Assembly: GCA_000507305.1 (NCBI GenBank)
Contig: DF240101.1
Location: 1 to 64,000, forward strand
DNA from: Breviolum minutum Mf 1.05b.01
Taxonomy: Eukaryota > Sar > Dinophyceae > Suessiales > Symbiodiniaceae
DNA length: 64,000 nt
Direction of reading: 5' to 3'
A program made the position numbers and the translations under genes. The notes under the pieces were generated by a model. The model did no database searches and was not told the origin of the DNA. It was given only the letters and a program-made list of their open reading frames with translations. The first letter of the stretch is position 1, and each line of letters begins with the position of its first letter. Below, piece by piece: positions 48,967 through 56,710 of the stretch.

Positions 48967-51439
48967 AACGATAATATGTTGGTTCCATTGTGATTATGTT
49001 CTGGTTCCCTCATGATGATGATTATGATTACTGCATATGATATTATTATACCTGATGGTTACACTATAACTGATGGTTATATTACATTGTGATATATCAT
49101 TGTGCTAATGTTTAGGGCTTTATCATATATTAGGTATATTGTTTTATTCATGCTATAACATAAGATAGAATCTATCAGGAATATATCATATCATATAACC
49201 ACATTGTATTATAAAACGGGTCAAACAGAATATAGTATCAAAATCATAACCATATAACCATATCATCATCATATAACAATAGTGTTGTCATGATCTAACC
49301 CTCATGCGGGTGTGTCTTAGAATGCCTTTCCTGAACCGGGGAGTTTGTCTCAGGGGTATGTTTCGCAGGTCGGCCTGCTTCGGGGTATGTTTCTGGCAAG
49401 TGTTTCGGGGTATGTCTCGCCAAAGCCGAACTTCCAAGCCTTCAGTTGAGCACTGTAAAAGTATAGATGTATGTCATTCTTCGCACATACACCGCATTAC
49501 CTTGACAAGCGGAATGTGTCACTTTGATTTTGGTACACATTCCACTTCAATCCATCCTCCATGAGTTCCTTTCGAACGGTTTGACTAAGGTCATGACTTG
49601 GTCCTCAAGGGACTGACATTCCTACAACGTTATCGTCGCCTCCGCTTGCGGAGTGCAGGTTGGGACTTGAGAGTTGGCAGTTGGACGAGACCGGAGGATA
49701 CATATTTGAGGCATATTTGATATTGTGAAATATTGGGAAGGGCATATCCTGGTTTCACGTGACCATGACCCCCAACTTTGCCTTTGTGACCTTCAAGAAG
49801 CTGAACTGACCCTCAAACAATCCTTTTTGCATTTACTCTCGAACATGACTGGAGTCAGGAATGGTCCCTACTAATGACGAGGACACATCGGATGAGTCCG
49901 TGTCAGATAACCTGTTGATTATGGCTGGTTCTCTTGGGTGCTAGGATCCAGTGGAGTCCTGGGGTGGATTGCCTGCAGAGCAACTTGGTTTGACGAGATG
50001 TCAGTCGGAGTAGTTGTTTCTTTGTTTGCTTTTTCTGTTCAGTTTCACATTGTTCGTGAGGTTTTTTCATTTAGCATCAGATTCAGACTGCAGATATCTT
50101 CAGATTGATATAGATTTCTGTACAAACTTTTACAATGAGACCTAGCAAACCCCATTTTCTGGTGGGTTTTGAAAACTCACCATCTCAAGCTGACAGTCCA
50201 GGCGACAGGACTGGGAAGACAATGTGAGTGATCATCCGCCGCGCTGACATGTTATTGTAAGAAGCCCATCACTTCAGAAGGTGAAAAATGCGTGACATAT
50301 GGACAACTGAATGTCTATAAAAGTCCTGAACCACCTGTGACAATGTAAGTGCTGGGACTATTGGAAATATTGGAAGCTGTAAAACCGAAAAGCATGGTTT
50401 GATTACACAAAATCATGGAGATATGTCTGAACATGTCTGAACTATGGATGATCCAGGGAATTTATTCGTGTGTGAGCTTCCTTGGTCAGTGATCCACAGT
50501 TGGCAGGCTTGATTGCTTGGCGATCCGAGCAGAGGTGGCATACAACTATGGCCAGGGGCACGACTGTGTTTATACCTACAAAGTCATCCCTTGATCGATG
50601 GTTGCTCATTGGTGCTCAGCCTAGGTCGTGCCTTTCATCAATTGAGCATGTTCCACTTTGCAGTGGAGGTACGTGAAGGGTGAAGGATGCGAAGGTCACC
50701 GAAGAATGCTGAGATTTGGAACTCCTGTCTATTCCTGCTTGAGGCCTATCAAACGGCCTTGGGCTGCTTCGATGGCATGTCTCTGGAAGAGAGCCAAAGG
50801 ACGGGAAGGGACAGAGGACAGGTTGAGGTGACTGGTTGATTGTCATTGACAGCGACTTTAACAGGGCCCACATGAGCAATTTCATTTCTTTCCAGGTTTC
50901 TATCAATCTAAGAACTACTCTCAGAGCAAGCTTTGTCAATTCGGTTGCACACACACGCACTCTGGTGAGTTCCTGTCAATTTTGGATGATTTTGAGCTGA
51001 AAAACAGGGCCGACTTACTGGTGCTTCGTCGATCAGCAGCCTATAACTTGGCCTATCTCTTCAAGGTGAAAGTGAAACGTTAGGATGCTATCAGCTGGTT
51101 TGCAGGGCAACATATGCATGATGTGTATTTATTATGTCTTACATTACCATGAAGAATATTTATCTAAATTTAATACACGGAGACTTTGATGAAATTAAAT
51201 CTAGTCTGATCTTCTAAACACTATCATTGACGATGCAGGTCCGAAGTTGCACACTGAAATAACATGAAAAAAGCGTTTGTAGCCAGACAGAATGGAGGTT
51301 TAGAGATCAAACATGAACCCACAGCACATTTTGATGTCGATGTCATGTCAGTGATTGGTGTTAAGGGGGTCTTCGGCAGGCACAGGGCGCCCTGAACCTT
51401 GCTGCCGATGTCCTTTGGCACCACGTGGTCTTTGGCTGA
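28700..51439 (+). CDS. GTF3C3: TFIIIC subunit 3-like (GTF3C3/TFC4) TPR protein, very long gene
   Basis: TFIIIC binds internal promoters of tRNA and 5S genes and recruits TFIIIB for RNA polymerase III; this subunit is its TPR scaffold. The first TPR block (from 29450) and the C-terminus match the family as I recall it. The end, RRSAAYNLAYLFK then ALNLAADVLWHH, parallels the final AYNL-x-LIY...LA-x-x-LL helices of human GTF3C3. Acidic (about 28893-29000, DLDPVLWAVGGQPLAESGVS) and basic (about 29110-29165, KINLRRENKKKKLRRRAI) segments precede the TPRs, as in relatives. The last exon 51380-51439 ends at TGA 51437-51439. Start codon not fixed; an in-frame TGA at 28884 means a splice lies nearby. 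The middle (32-46 kb) is only partly resolved, so it is possible that other genes lie inside the span. Confidence 0.7.
29450..32021 (+). CDS. GTF3C3: first TPR exon block of the TFIIIC-like gene
   Basis: Hand-joined exons: 29450-29579 (LLARGQAQYAAGDFEDAIE, first TPR), 29657-29725 (PYHVLHLIHTERGDEKKAV, second TPR), 31178-31297 (VAQARYAFKRSIAAQ), 31367-31426 (EDWKSLWQLSQLLFKKDMF), from about 31579 (YSAARELCWSLFHASRIAFS, then QVDAGIEVLFELYEA), 31774-31826 (PKLACEVAKKLVQ) and 31964 to about 32021 (RWQECVALLEACVDRGRQ). Phases agree at every junction except that before 31774, which needs a GA-AG intron starting gatcag at about 31732. The other introns are GT-AG, ranging from 77 bases to 1.45 kb. 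PYH...GD-x-x-KA and W-x-x-L-x-x-LS are family hallmarks. Confidence 0.75.
30170..30428 (+). repeat. compound microsatellite in a TFIIIC-gene intron
   Basis: Thirteen T, then twelve G, then mixed TCC/TCA triplets to about 30310, then CAA/CAG triplets to about 30428. Open frames here (poly-Ser, poly-Gln, poly-Asn) are by-products of the triplets. It lies in the intron 29726-31177. Confidence 0.9.
32030..34990. other. intron-rich stretch of the TFIIIC-like gene, exons not resolved
   Basis: Only weak coding-like pieces are seen. AT-rich with scattered short palindromes. The following TPR exons of the family should be somewhere here but were not recognised. Confidence 0.3.
35031..35509 (+). CDS. 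two coding-like segments inside the TFIIIC-like gene span
   Basis: A plus frame to TAA at 35239 contains LKLFGSYFEHAAAWAKEAEE and HPDSVAWSQLGIVATNML, helical and TPR-like. A second frame, 35258-35509, reads METAIFYF-like then AKARDQPWQILALGHSLVSN and HLGRWTVLLQWLDGLASF to TGA. Either they are TFIIIC exons read past their ends or a small separate gene. The Trp/Ala-rich helices fit a TPR protein. Confidence 0.35.
36484..37079 (+). CDS. coding-like segments inside the TFIIIC-like gene span
   Basis: Segment 36484-36590 reads VVTLWKTPDRIFARNLDAMP then EAAAETLGLSV. Segment 36653-36919 contains FRFQEALDSANGIVQELWQ. Segment about 36942-37079 reads SLRFKLLLRTENTCLVELAQ then KAGNSDIQWASGKFVGT to TAA. 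These are helical and could be TPR exons; the splice joins were not established. Confidence 0.35.
37331..37436 (+). CDS. candidate exon with Cys/His cluster
   Basis: A gtttgcag acceptor is followed by TGAFRGEAAHAAGLCRPCVF then HLRGLAGIKKLA to TGA. It is clearly GC-richer than its surroundings. The H-x4-GLC-x-PC-x-FH pattern recalls the dinoflagellate CCCH-type zinc-finger segment (GxCxPCxxFH), but the second half of that motif is absent. It may be an exon inserted from, or decayed from, such a gene. Confidence 0.35.
39103..39252 (+). repeat. paired triplet microsatellites, (TGA)n then (TTG)n
   Basis: About 16 TGA units (39103-39151), a short mixed spacer of TTG/TTC triplets, then about 20 GTT units (39190-39250). 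The poly-Asp/poly-Val and poly-Met/poly-Leu frames across them are artefacts of the repeat. Confidence 0.95.
39851..39960 (+). CDS. candidate exon in the TFIIIC-like gene span
   Basis: A cttgcag acceptor leads into FVVFQALMKRLQNSPVDLVA then KLGAALCQIPLGG. Helical, strongly codon-biased like the recognised exons, and GC-richer than its flanks. Possibly a TPR exon of the TFIIIC-like protein; the donor was not fixed. Confidence 0.4.
40321..40565 (+). CDS. candidate exon in the TFIIIC-like gene span
   Basis: The plus frame reads IEEMQSHAKWYKDILDRPPT, then KFDSHVTKAMLADAGTTADT, to TAA at 40563-40565. A second coding-like piece on the same strand lies at about 40136-40230 (LRLDDVTCGACHSLGFLV). Unrecognised; they could be exons of the long gene or of a separate one. 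Confidence 0.35.
41150..41828 (+). CDS. coding-like segments in the TFIIIC-like gene span
   Basis: About 41150-41235 reads EVEEAALLLEELLEEGYQCM, an acidic helix of TPR type. About 41620-41828 reads DCFVPLYQNDPDCFAQLLLR and GQLLVARYGTLTACHPVRAV to TGA. A 157-codon minus frame overlaps the second piece and is also plausible, so only the first is reasonably safe. Confidence 0.3.
42766..43535 (+). CDS. two candidate exons in the TFIIIC-like gene span
   Basis: After a gcttgcag acceptor (42765) a frame contains YNRDDLQIHAKKWGESECRV and LQVPSEELKAFISKFRHLVL to a TAG at 42967-42969. A second piece at about 43424-43535 reads YDCELDYKRLSAHSYKQSEA then QTAPLALENVRS. Good coding character, unknown identity; ends not fixed. 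Confidence 0.35.
43306..43417. repeat. two interleaved inverted repeats (pseudoknot topology)
   Basis: Arm 1 CATTTTTAGTA (43306-43316) is perfectly complementary to TACTAAAAATG (43359-43369). Arm 2 CTACCCCCCACCC (43327-43339) is perfectly complementary to GGGTGGGGGGTAG (43405-43417), and pairing continues imperfectly inward around GTAACAGTCAC. The two pairs cross rather than nest. It lies in a probable intron. Confidence 0.75.
44634..44879 (+). CDS. candidate exon or small open frame
   Basis: An 81-codon frame contains DELHKELDNCSSCFIHAVPQ and CKLSQCIEFASFANVSEKVA and stops at TGA 44877-44879. Coding-like, but without fixed splice sites. Unknown. Confidence 0.25.
   Translation: MISCELGCGIRSSDELHKELDNCSSCFIHAVPQPTLAGSGETPGRMHFSCCKLSQCIEFASFANVSEKVAEDGSAPQVELP
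45090..45263 (+). CDS. candidate exon in the TFIIIC-like gene span
   Basis: The frame reads CCFRILWDHQVDPTLPKIRY then DPVDRMDQAFTSHRWKRKHL and GIDTIEDMSG, and ends at a cag|gtcctt donor with a stop just beyond. The reverse strand is less convincing. Unknown module; charged and helical. Confidence 0.45.
46012..46200 (+). CDS. candidate exon in the TFIIIC-like gene span
   Basis: The frame reads LDVHLVASEFAPMLSTHGLT then TKAVELCELIITNRRIVSL to TGA at 46198-46200. Helix-turn-helix composition fits TPR repeats. The opposite strand is also open but less regular. Confidence 0.4.
   Translation: MKRKGGAELDVHLVASEFAPMLSTHGLTTKAVELCELIITNRRIVSLRNPALTLELDGSHKD
46701..47026 (+). CDS. GTF3C3: paired exons, probable TFIIIC 3' TPR block
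   Basis: After a gtgtgcag acceptor: ALKQDCGRLEAQNVQEWILM then KLRFGEMEG, phase 0, donor gttgtt at 46787. After a tttgtag acceptor from 46835: VKLPQVVFKHLKLVCDRRNS then IHLMAFFCRILSRAEF, running to TGA at 47024-47026. This resembles the LRLMLK-x-P-x-N-x-x-L helix pair in the C-terminal half of GTF3C3 as I remember it. The 48-base intron is unusually short; other joins are possible. Confidence 0.4.
47190..47858 (+). CDS. candidate exons in the TFIIIC-like gene span
   Basis: About 47190-47327 reads KLLTGGNRPRFAHADMDGLN then VSPAAKARYGLDEKAPNHLR and ends at a strong gtgagt donor. From 47488, after a gcttgcag acceptor, SFDSLMLKHAWGTLPNSMMH and GFEEAAEKALERVSLFEGMR run in one frame to TAA at 47856-47858. 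The second piece is over 120 codons. Phases do not join directly, so another exon lies between or one of the two runs past its true end. Confidence 0.4.
48312..48785 (+). CDS. GTF3C3: candidate 3' exons of the TFIIIC-like gene
   Basis: 48312-48356 (QVKQDSKPLLNCPGQ, acceptor tgcgcag, donor gtaccc); about 48466-48612 (NSILAEIRIQALHFARQRLL, then STKKLASIFQHLQQTKHE); and about 48731-48785 (EIQAKAYISFAMSRAAARRL). The last two have the Ala/Arg-rich helices expected of TPRs. Confidence 0.45.
48893..48966 (+). repeat. (ATG)n microsatellite
   Basis: About 24 uninterrupted ATG triplets in a probable intron. The poly-Met, poly-Ser and poly-His frames over it are artefacts. Confidence 0.95.
49015..49290. 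repeat. AT-rich degenerate repeat tract
   Basis: Irregular copies of ATATCAT, ATAACCAT and related words alternate through this stretch directly after the ATG array. No coding potential. Confidence 0.6.
50503..51065 (+). CDS. GTF3C3: C-terminal exon block of the TFIIIC-like gene
   Basis: From 50503 after ttggcag: LDCLAIRAEVAYNYGQ, matching the A-x-YN-x-GR helix of the family. About 50684-50840: NAEIWNSCLFLLEAYQTALG then CFDGMSLEESQ, similar to the GLIHLAIHYY-type helix. 50896-50964: VSINLRTTLRASFVNSVAHT between a tttccag acceptor and a gtgagt donor. 50997-51065: LKNRADLLVLRRSAAYNLAY, donor gtgaaa. The last two and the terminal exon at 51380 are all phase 0. Confidence 0.65.
51380..51439 (+). 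CDS. GTF3C3: terminal exon of the TFIIIC-like gene
   Basis: A cttcggcag acceptor, then ALNLAADVLWHHVVFG to TGA. It joins in phase to the exon ending at 51065 and supplies the last family helix (LA-x-x-LL pattern). Confidence 0.65.
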   Translation, partial: AQGALNLAADVLWHHVVFG

Positions 51440-51487
51440 AGATGCTGAAGCGACGTTGGGGTCACCACGTATATCCAGTCGATGCAG

Positions 51488-51813
51488 GACTTAGCGAGGA
51501 GAACTACCAAGGCGAGAGTGCCAGGGCAGATGAGTTGGGAGCATTGAAATTGAACTCGAAAGTACTCCATTGGGGACATCCTGCATTTTGATAACCTCAA
51601 GTTTGATTTCTACCTACAAATGCTGTGGTTTTGAAGAGTGATTGGTTCTGTGATCTATGATGTGGAAATTAACAACCCCCCTTTTCGCAACATCAGTACA
51701 ATTCTATGTTGCTTTCATTGTACAACACTGACTGCACCCCACGCTGGACATCCCAGGGGAACTTCAGCGTGAACGAGCATTTCGTGTATGAAGATGACAC
51801 CCTGAAACGATGA
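51488..51813 (+). CDS. 3' end of a spliced gene, unknown
   Basis: Exon 51488-51561 (SEENYQGESARADELGALKL, donor gtactc) joins in phase 0 to exon 51697-51813 (YNSMLLSLYNTDCTPRWTSQ, then NFSVNEHFVYEDDTLKR) ending at TGA 51811-51813. The acceptors are gatgcag and catcag. The upstream exon was not found; it would lie close to or overlap the TFIIIC terminal exon, so an alternative end of that gene is possible. No family was recognised. Confidence 0.5.
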
Positions 51814-52289
51814 GCGCCAGAGAGTTGGATGAAGCTGTGAGACCTGACAGTTTCGGAGGGGCAGAAGGCAGACGGTTTCACCATGTTTCAGCCGAAAAAG
51901 AAGCCAAGTTGATGACTTGTGAGCGAAGAAATGGGATGCCAGGGGAATCAGAGATGGACGATGCAAATTTTTGTGTCCCATCTACGTGGAAAAGTAGAGT
52001 TCATGTTTGTGATGGCAAACTTGTGGCAAAGCAGGTCATTGGTCGACATTGTGCTCTTGAGATGCTAGTGATATTGGGAGACGTTCTCTGTATCCAATCC
52101 ATAATACGATTGAAGGTCCTATTCATCAACATAGTGGCCCCGGGGCTTCACTTCCGGTCATATTTCCATCACTTTTCAGTTTCGACCAACCAACCAGATC
52201 ATCCGCCCCACCATCTATCAACCAATAGCTGGTAAGCTTCAGTCATCAATAAGCACTCACATGCAGCATGCAAGTTTCCACAAGGTTCT

Positions 52290-52330
52290 TTCTTGTGTAT
52301 ACCATAATATATATATATATATTGTATAAA
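52290..52330. repeat. short (TA)n run
   Basis: A run of alternating TA around 52306-52322 in otherwise unassigned sequence between two genes. Confidence 0.6.
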
Positions 52331-52609
52331 CACTTATGTCATTCGGCAAGACTCCTCGAATACTTTGCAATGGGGCTCATTCGTCCCGGCCCCAGCCGAA
52401 GACGGCTTGAGCGCCGATGGTTTCTTTTGGTACCTTTCATGCTGCACCCTTTGATGTTTGCGCTCCCAAAGGACAGCTGCCTGACCCCGTGACTTCGAGC
52501 TATGAGCATATATCATGACCGCATGATCCAGTTCACTTTTTGCACTATGTTTTCTAATTGTTTTCTATTGTATGGGCCCTGCTATTCAGGCATGCTGGAG
52601 CATTGCAGA

Positions 52610-52815
52610 TATAATATTATATTATATAATGTTATATTATATTATGTTATATTATATTATATTATATTATGTTATGTTATGTTATGTTATGTTATATTAT
52701 ATTATATTATATCATATCATATTGTACTATATTATATTATATTATATTATATTATATTATGTTATATCATATTATATTATATTATATTATATTATATAAC
52801 ATTATATTATATATG
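52610..52815. repeat. TTATA/TTATG pentanucleotide satellite
   Basis: About forty near-perfect 5-base units (ATATT with ATGTT and ATCAT variants). Any open frame here, such as the Tyr/Ile-rich one, comes from the repeat. It lies about 200 bases upstream of the intronless coiled-coil gene. Confidence 0.95.
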
Positions 52816-53018
52816 CTCTGAAAACGAGAATGCAAACTTGAAGTGGATGTGGGGGAGAATATGGGAGAATGTAGCCACATGTTTCCTCACAATTCGACAT
52901 ATCTGATCAGCAGTGGAGATCATTGAAATGGCATGTCTACTAGGCATTCTGTACATTTTGTCAGGAACCTGCACTTGGGGGCCAGTGGCTCAAACAGTTT
53001 TTTAGGGTAACTGCGGCT

Positions 53019-53912
53019 ATGACTTCAGTCGTGGCTGATCCACTTTTGGGAAGTCCCAAACCCCATGCTCAGTCCGCTCACATGGATCTTTTACAGGATG
53101 CGCCTTTGACTCACCAAGCAGATTATTGGCATAGTCGCTGCAATGATTTAAAGACATCTTTACAGCAAGTCAAGGCTGAACTTGCCAGCGTCTTAGAAAG
53201 AGAGCGAACTTTGATATCCCGGAATGAGGAGTTGGAAAGGCGGACGGGCGACGCGGCCCTGGAAGACGAATTCTATGACCTGCAGGAAGAGCTTAGATTG
53301 CGACACGAGGAGAATCGGCGCCTGCGTCAGCAGATGCATCAGAGCGGAGAAATGCAACGACGAATAGATTCTGCTTTGAAGAATGCAAGGCTCAAGGAGG
53401 AACTCTGTGAACGTTTGCGAGAGGATCTTCGATCAAAAACAGGTGATCTTGAAAAAGCCAAGGGTGAGTTGCAAAAACTTCGGACAGAGTCTGCTAAAGA
53501 ACAGGAGGTCCACCATCGTTCTATGGCAGAACTTCGTGCAAAGCTTGATATGCAGGAGACGATGAAGCAAGACTATTTGACTAGGGAAGAGGACTTCCAG
53601 AGGGAAGAGCAGCTCCATCGTGAGGCGGTCTCGAAGATCGCGGATTTGAGACAGCGATTGAAAATTGCCCAGGAACAGGAAGCAAAGCATGGCAAGACTG
53701 TGGAATTGCTGCAGTCTGAAAGAGATTTATGGATTAGCAGATGTGAATACTACAAGAAGAACTACTACGAGAGCTTGCGCCATGGATTGCCGGCAAAAAA
53801 CGATGCAGAGATGCCCATCCCAGTTCCCACCTTCACAGTCCCAACACCCACGGGAACCGCACCTTCAACTCCACCCTGGCGCCGCTTTTCCAGATCTTCT
53901 CATGCAAATTAG
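53019..53912 (+). CDS. coiled-coil protein, intronless (297 aa)
   Basis: One uninterrupted frame from ATG to TAG. Residues about 30-255 are almost wholly heptad-like: many Glu, Arg, Lys, Gln and Leu with no helix breakers, for example LQQVKAELASVLERERTLIS and KGELQKLRTESAKEQEVHHR. The tail (about 262-297) is Pro/Thr-rich (VPTFTVPTPTGTAP), ending WRRFSRSSHAN. No enzyme motif. Such proteins in dinoflagellates are often cytoskeletal or structural; that is inference only. Upstream, at 52981-52995, the string gccagtggctcaa partly resembles the dinoflagellate spliced leader. Confidence 0.8.
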   Translation: MTSVVADPLLGSPKPHAQSAHMDLLQDAPLTHQADYWHSRCNDLKTSLQQVKAELASVLERERTLISRNEELERRTGDAALEDEFYDLQEELRLRHEENRRLRQQMHQSGEMQRRIDSALKNARLKEELCERLREDLRSKTGDLEKAKGELQKLRTESAKEQEVHHRSMAELRAKLDMQETMKQDYLTREEDFQREEQLHREAVSKIADLRQRLKIAQEQEAKHGKTVELLQSERDLWISRCEYYKKNYYESLRHGLPAKNDAEMPIPVPTFTVPTPTGTAPSTPPWRRFSRSSHAN

Positions 53913-54584
53913 AAGACGTGAGTTGATGGTAGCCAGTATCATCCAGTCAGTATCTGCAGCCAGTCATTTTCGAGCATTTTCGGCTTCATATCTGAAGCCC
54001 TGGGTGCATGGCAAAGTCATTTTCACCCAGCTGCCGCCGTTTGAAACGGAAAGCCGTGTTTCAAGCATATGATTTAAAGATTTATAAGAGAAAAAAGGCG
54101 TACTTCGGCCACAAATCTGGGATACTATTTATACTTGTCCTGTGTGGTTTCTCAACTCAAGCGCCTGCAAAAATCATGAACGCTCCGTTCTTAAGACTCT
54201 TGCCAGGACCCCAAAGTTGAGCCCCTTGGCCACCAAGCAGCGGTGCTCTATTGTTGTGGACATGAACGGAAAGAATTTGAGTAGAATTTGTGTTTAGTAG
54301 AAAGGATCCATCGAACATAAATCGCTACAAGTGACAGCATTGTAAATGATTTGAGAATACAGTTTAGAGATGTTTAGAGTCGTTTAGAGTTTTTCCTTGA
54401 AGGTTATAGAATTACAAGATGGTTGTGTCAAAGACAAAGAACTCTCTTTCGCGGAGCCGCATAGCTATAGGTTCTACACCATGGATATGTTGCTGGGCGG
54501 CAACAACAATGTAATGGCAGAGGAAGTTTCTGGGTTGGAAGAGAGTCTATAGCCATAGATGTTTTTTCAGGCCAATCTTGGAGA

Positions 54585-56226
54585 ATGCCATCCAATCATC
54601 CAATCATCGAATCGTTCCACTTTAGGTGCCCCTACGCACAGAGGACTTGGATCGCTTTAGAAGAGAAAGGAATTCCCTACAGCAGAAGGGTGGTCAACCT
54701 GCAGAACAAGACACAAATGGAGTGGTACAAGCAGAATGTCAATCCACTGGGAAAGGTTCCTGCCATCCGCGATGATGATGGTACCACTTTGTATGAATCT
54801 GAAGTCATAAATGAAACCCAGCATGATTCAGAGAAGAATAAATGATTTGTTTGGGTCCGGGTTCGTTGCACAGACTTTTGGCCAAAACTACCTGAAGATT
54901 TGCTGGCTGCATCGTGGTCTCTGTACATCTGTCAAGCGCATGCCAATTCTAAGGAATATTTGGAGCAGAAGTTTGATTGCGGACCAAACTTGATGCCAGA
55001 GGATGCGGCGGGCTGCGCAAAAGTACGACTATGGAATCATCACCTCAATAACAAGCATCTAAGCTGACTTCAGGTCTTGCATGGTTTTGAACATTTAGGA
55101 AAGCTATGGAAACCCTCATCCATGAATGTACTTTGAAGAGCTGTGCAATATTCTTCGTTGCAGACCTGCGTGTCGAATGGTTTTGGATGATTTATATCGT
55201 CCTCAGAAGATTTGAACTCAAATACAATACACATAACAAGTATGTTGTTGCTTCTGTTGTTAAAGATATTTTATGACGTATTTGATTGTTTGTTTGTATT
55301 TCTTGTGCGTCTTCTAGTATTGCTTCACTCGACTAGTGGAAGCTGTTCCACTTGCCAAATCAATTGGGTGAATTATCAGGTTTGGGTGGATTATCAGGGA
55401 CAAAGTCCTTAGGACGCAGCAATCAGAGTCAGTTGAGGTTGGCGCCGGCGCACTTCACCTTTCTCATGAACAAAAACCAAAGCACCGAAGCAGACAAACA
55501 AAAATCCCTGGAAGAAGCCCTTCAATACTACGAGGACCAGCCCAAGGGAGTTTTCAGAAGCACAGGTCTGCAGAACATGTCAAGGAGGAGGATGTGTAGG
55601 TGGATTTTATGCCAAGACGATTCGGAAAAAACTAGGTACCCACATTGCTCATTGGATCATACATACCCTTTGCATCCCTTTGCTTCATTTGATTTGACTC
55701 ACACGAGGACAACCTGGAGGGGCCCTACCTCACTGGAAGCCAATTCACCCTGGCGGAAGTTAGTGCGTTGCCCTTCTTTGAACGCCTCATCTTTTCCTGC
55801 CGAAAGTTCAAGAGCTTTGAGATTCCGCGCCTCGATCGGTTTGGTCGGGATGTCATGTTTGATTTGAATGTCAACAATCAAAGGGGAATTGTTAGGTACC
55901 CAAGGGGAGTATCCTAGCAGTGGTTCTCAAAATCTTCCTGCCGTCATGTATGAGATATGCTTAGGGTACTCGCCCGAGCGTACCCACGTCTTTATACATG
56001 ACATGTTTCATCGTTTTTCCTACCCTTTTTTCGAAAGAAGTGGCCTTCTCCACAGCATGGAAGAATGGAACTAAGGAAGACGATGGAACGGCTGGGCAAA
56101 TGGCTAGACACAGCGATGGGTCATGATTCATTTCAAGTGACCAAACGACCAGAAGATAAACTTGAAGAGGTTTACAACATGTTCCTGTCTAGGAATTACA
56201 AGTTTGGAGGCCTCAACCGGAACTAG
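54585..56226 (+). CDS. glutathione S-transferase, omega/lambda-like, five exons
   Basis: Thioredoxin-fold N-domain: exon 54585-54812 with FRCPYAQRTWIALEEKGIPY, where C15 sits at the catalytic place used by omega and lambda GSTs, plus the NPLGKVPAI cis-Pro loop; exon 54954 to about 55054 continues YLEQKFDCGPNLMPEDAAG and CAKVRLWNHH. C-domain: about 55429-55534 (HFTFLMNKNQSTEADKQKSL), 55708-55838 (EGPYLTGSQFTLAEVSALPF) and about 56064 or 56076 to 56226 (MERLGKWLDTAM, FQVTKRPEDKLEEVYNMFLS, FGGLNRN). The introns at 54813 and 55535 start with GA, the one at about 55055 with GC, and the one at 55839 with GT; phases agree. Cys-type GSTs do glutathione-dependent reductions such as thiol transfer and dehydroascorbate reduction. 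The start is taken as the first ATG. Confidence 0.85.
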
Positions 56227-56710
56227 ATTTCTCACGATCCACACCCCGCGATGTAATCAGCGTCGCTGGTGTGTTGGCATACCCCTTGTCACCTTGACTT
56301 ACCGCAAAAAAGATGAAAAGAGACAATCGCAGCGTATCTTGTGAGTGCTGATTCAATGGCCTCAGTTGCTGCCAACACCTTGCATTCCAGAAAGAGTTCA
56401 AGCTAGTTTTGCTATGTAAGCGTCAATTTGAAGCAGCCGAACTCAAAGGATAGCATCACACTGTAGAGAGTGGAGGAAGGGAATTGGCTCTTTTTTAGTA
56501 TGTATGCCTCAATGGCGACTATCCTAGCAGTTCCAGTTAGTCTTTGGTCATAAGAAATATTTGAGAAACTCTGTTGAGAGCAGGAACTGAGTGTCTGGAA
56601 TGAGTGGGTGAGATTGAAGTTTGCGCGTGTAGCATCCAGAAAGCTTGTGTCCTGTCTTTGAATGCTCTTGACCTTTTGCAACCCTCGGCTAGCTTTAGTG
56701 ATGGTCGCAG

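Noticed and set aside
48747-49015. Poly-Met, poly-Ser and poly-His frames
   Set aside because: Arise from the ATG microsatellite.
52502-52906. Tyr/Ile/Leu-rich 134-codon frame
   Set aside because: Spans the TTATA satellite and has no natural protein composition.
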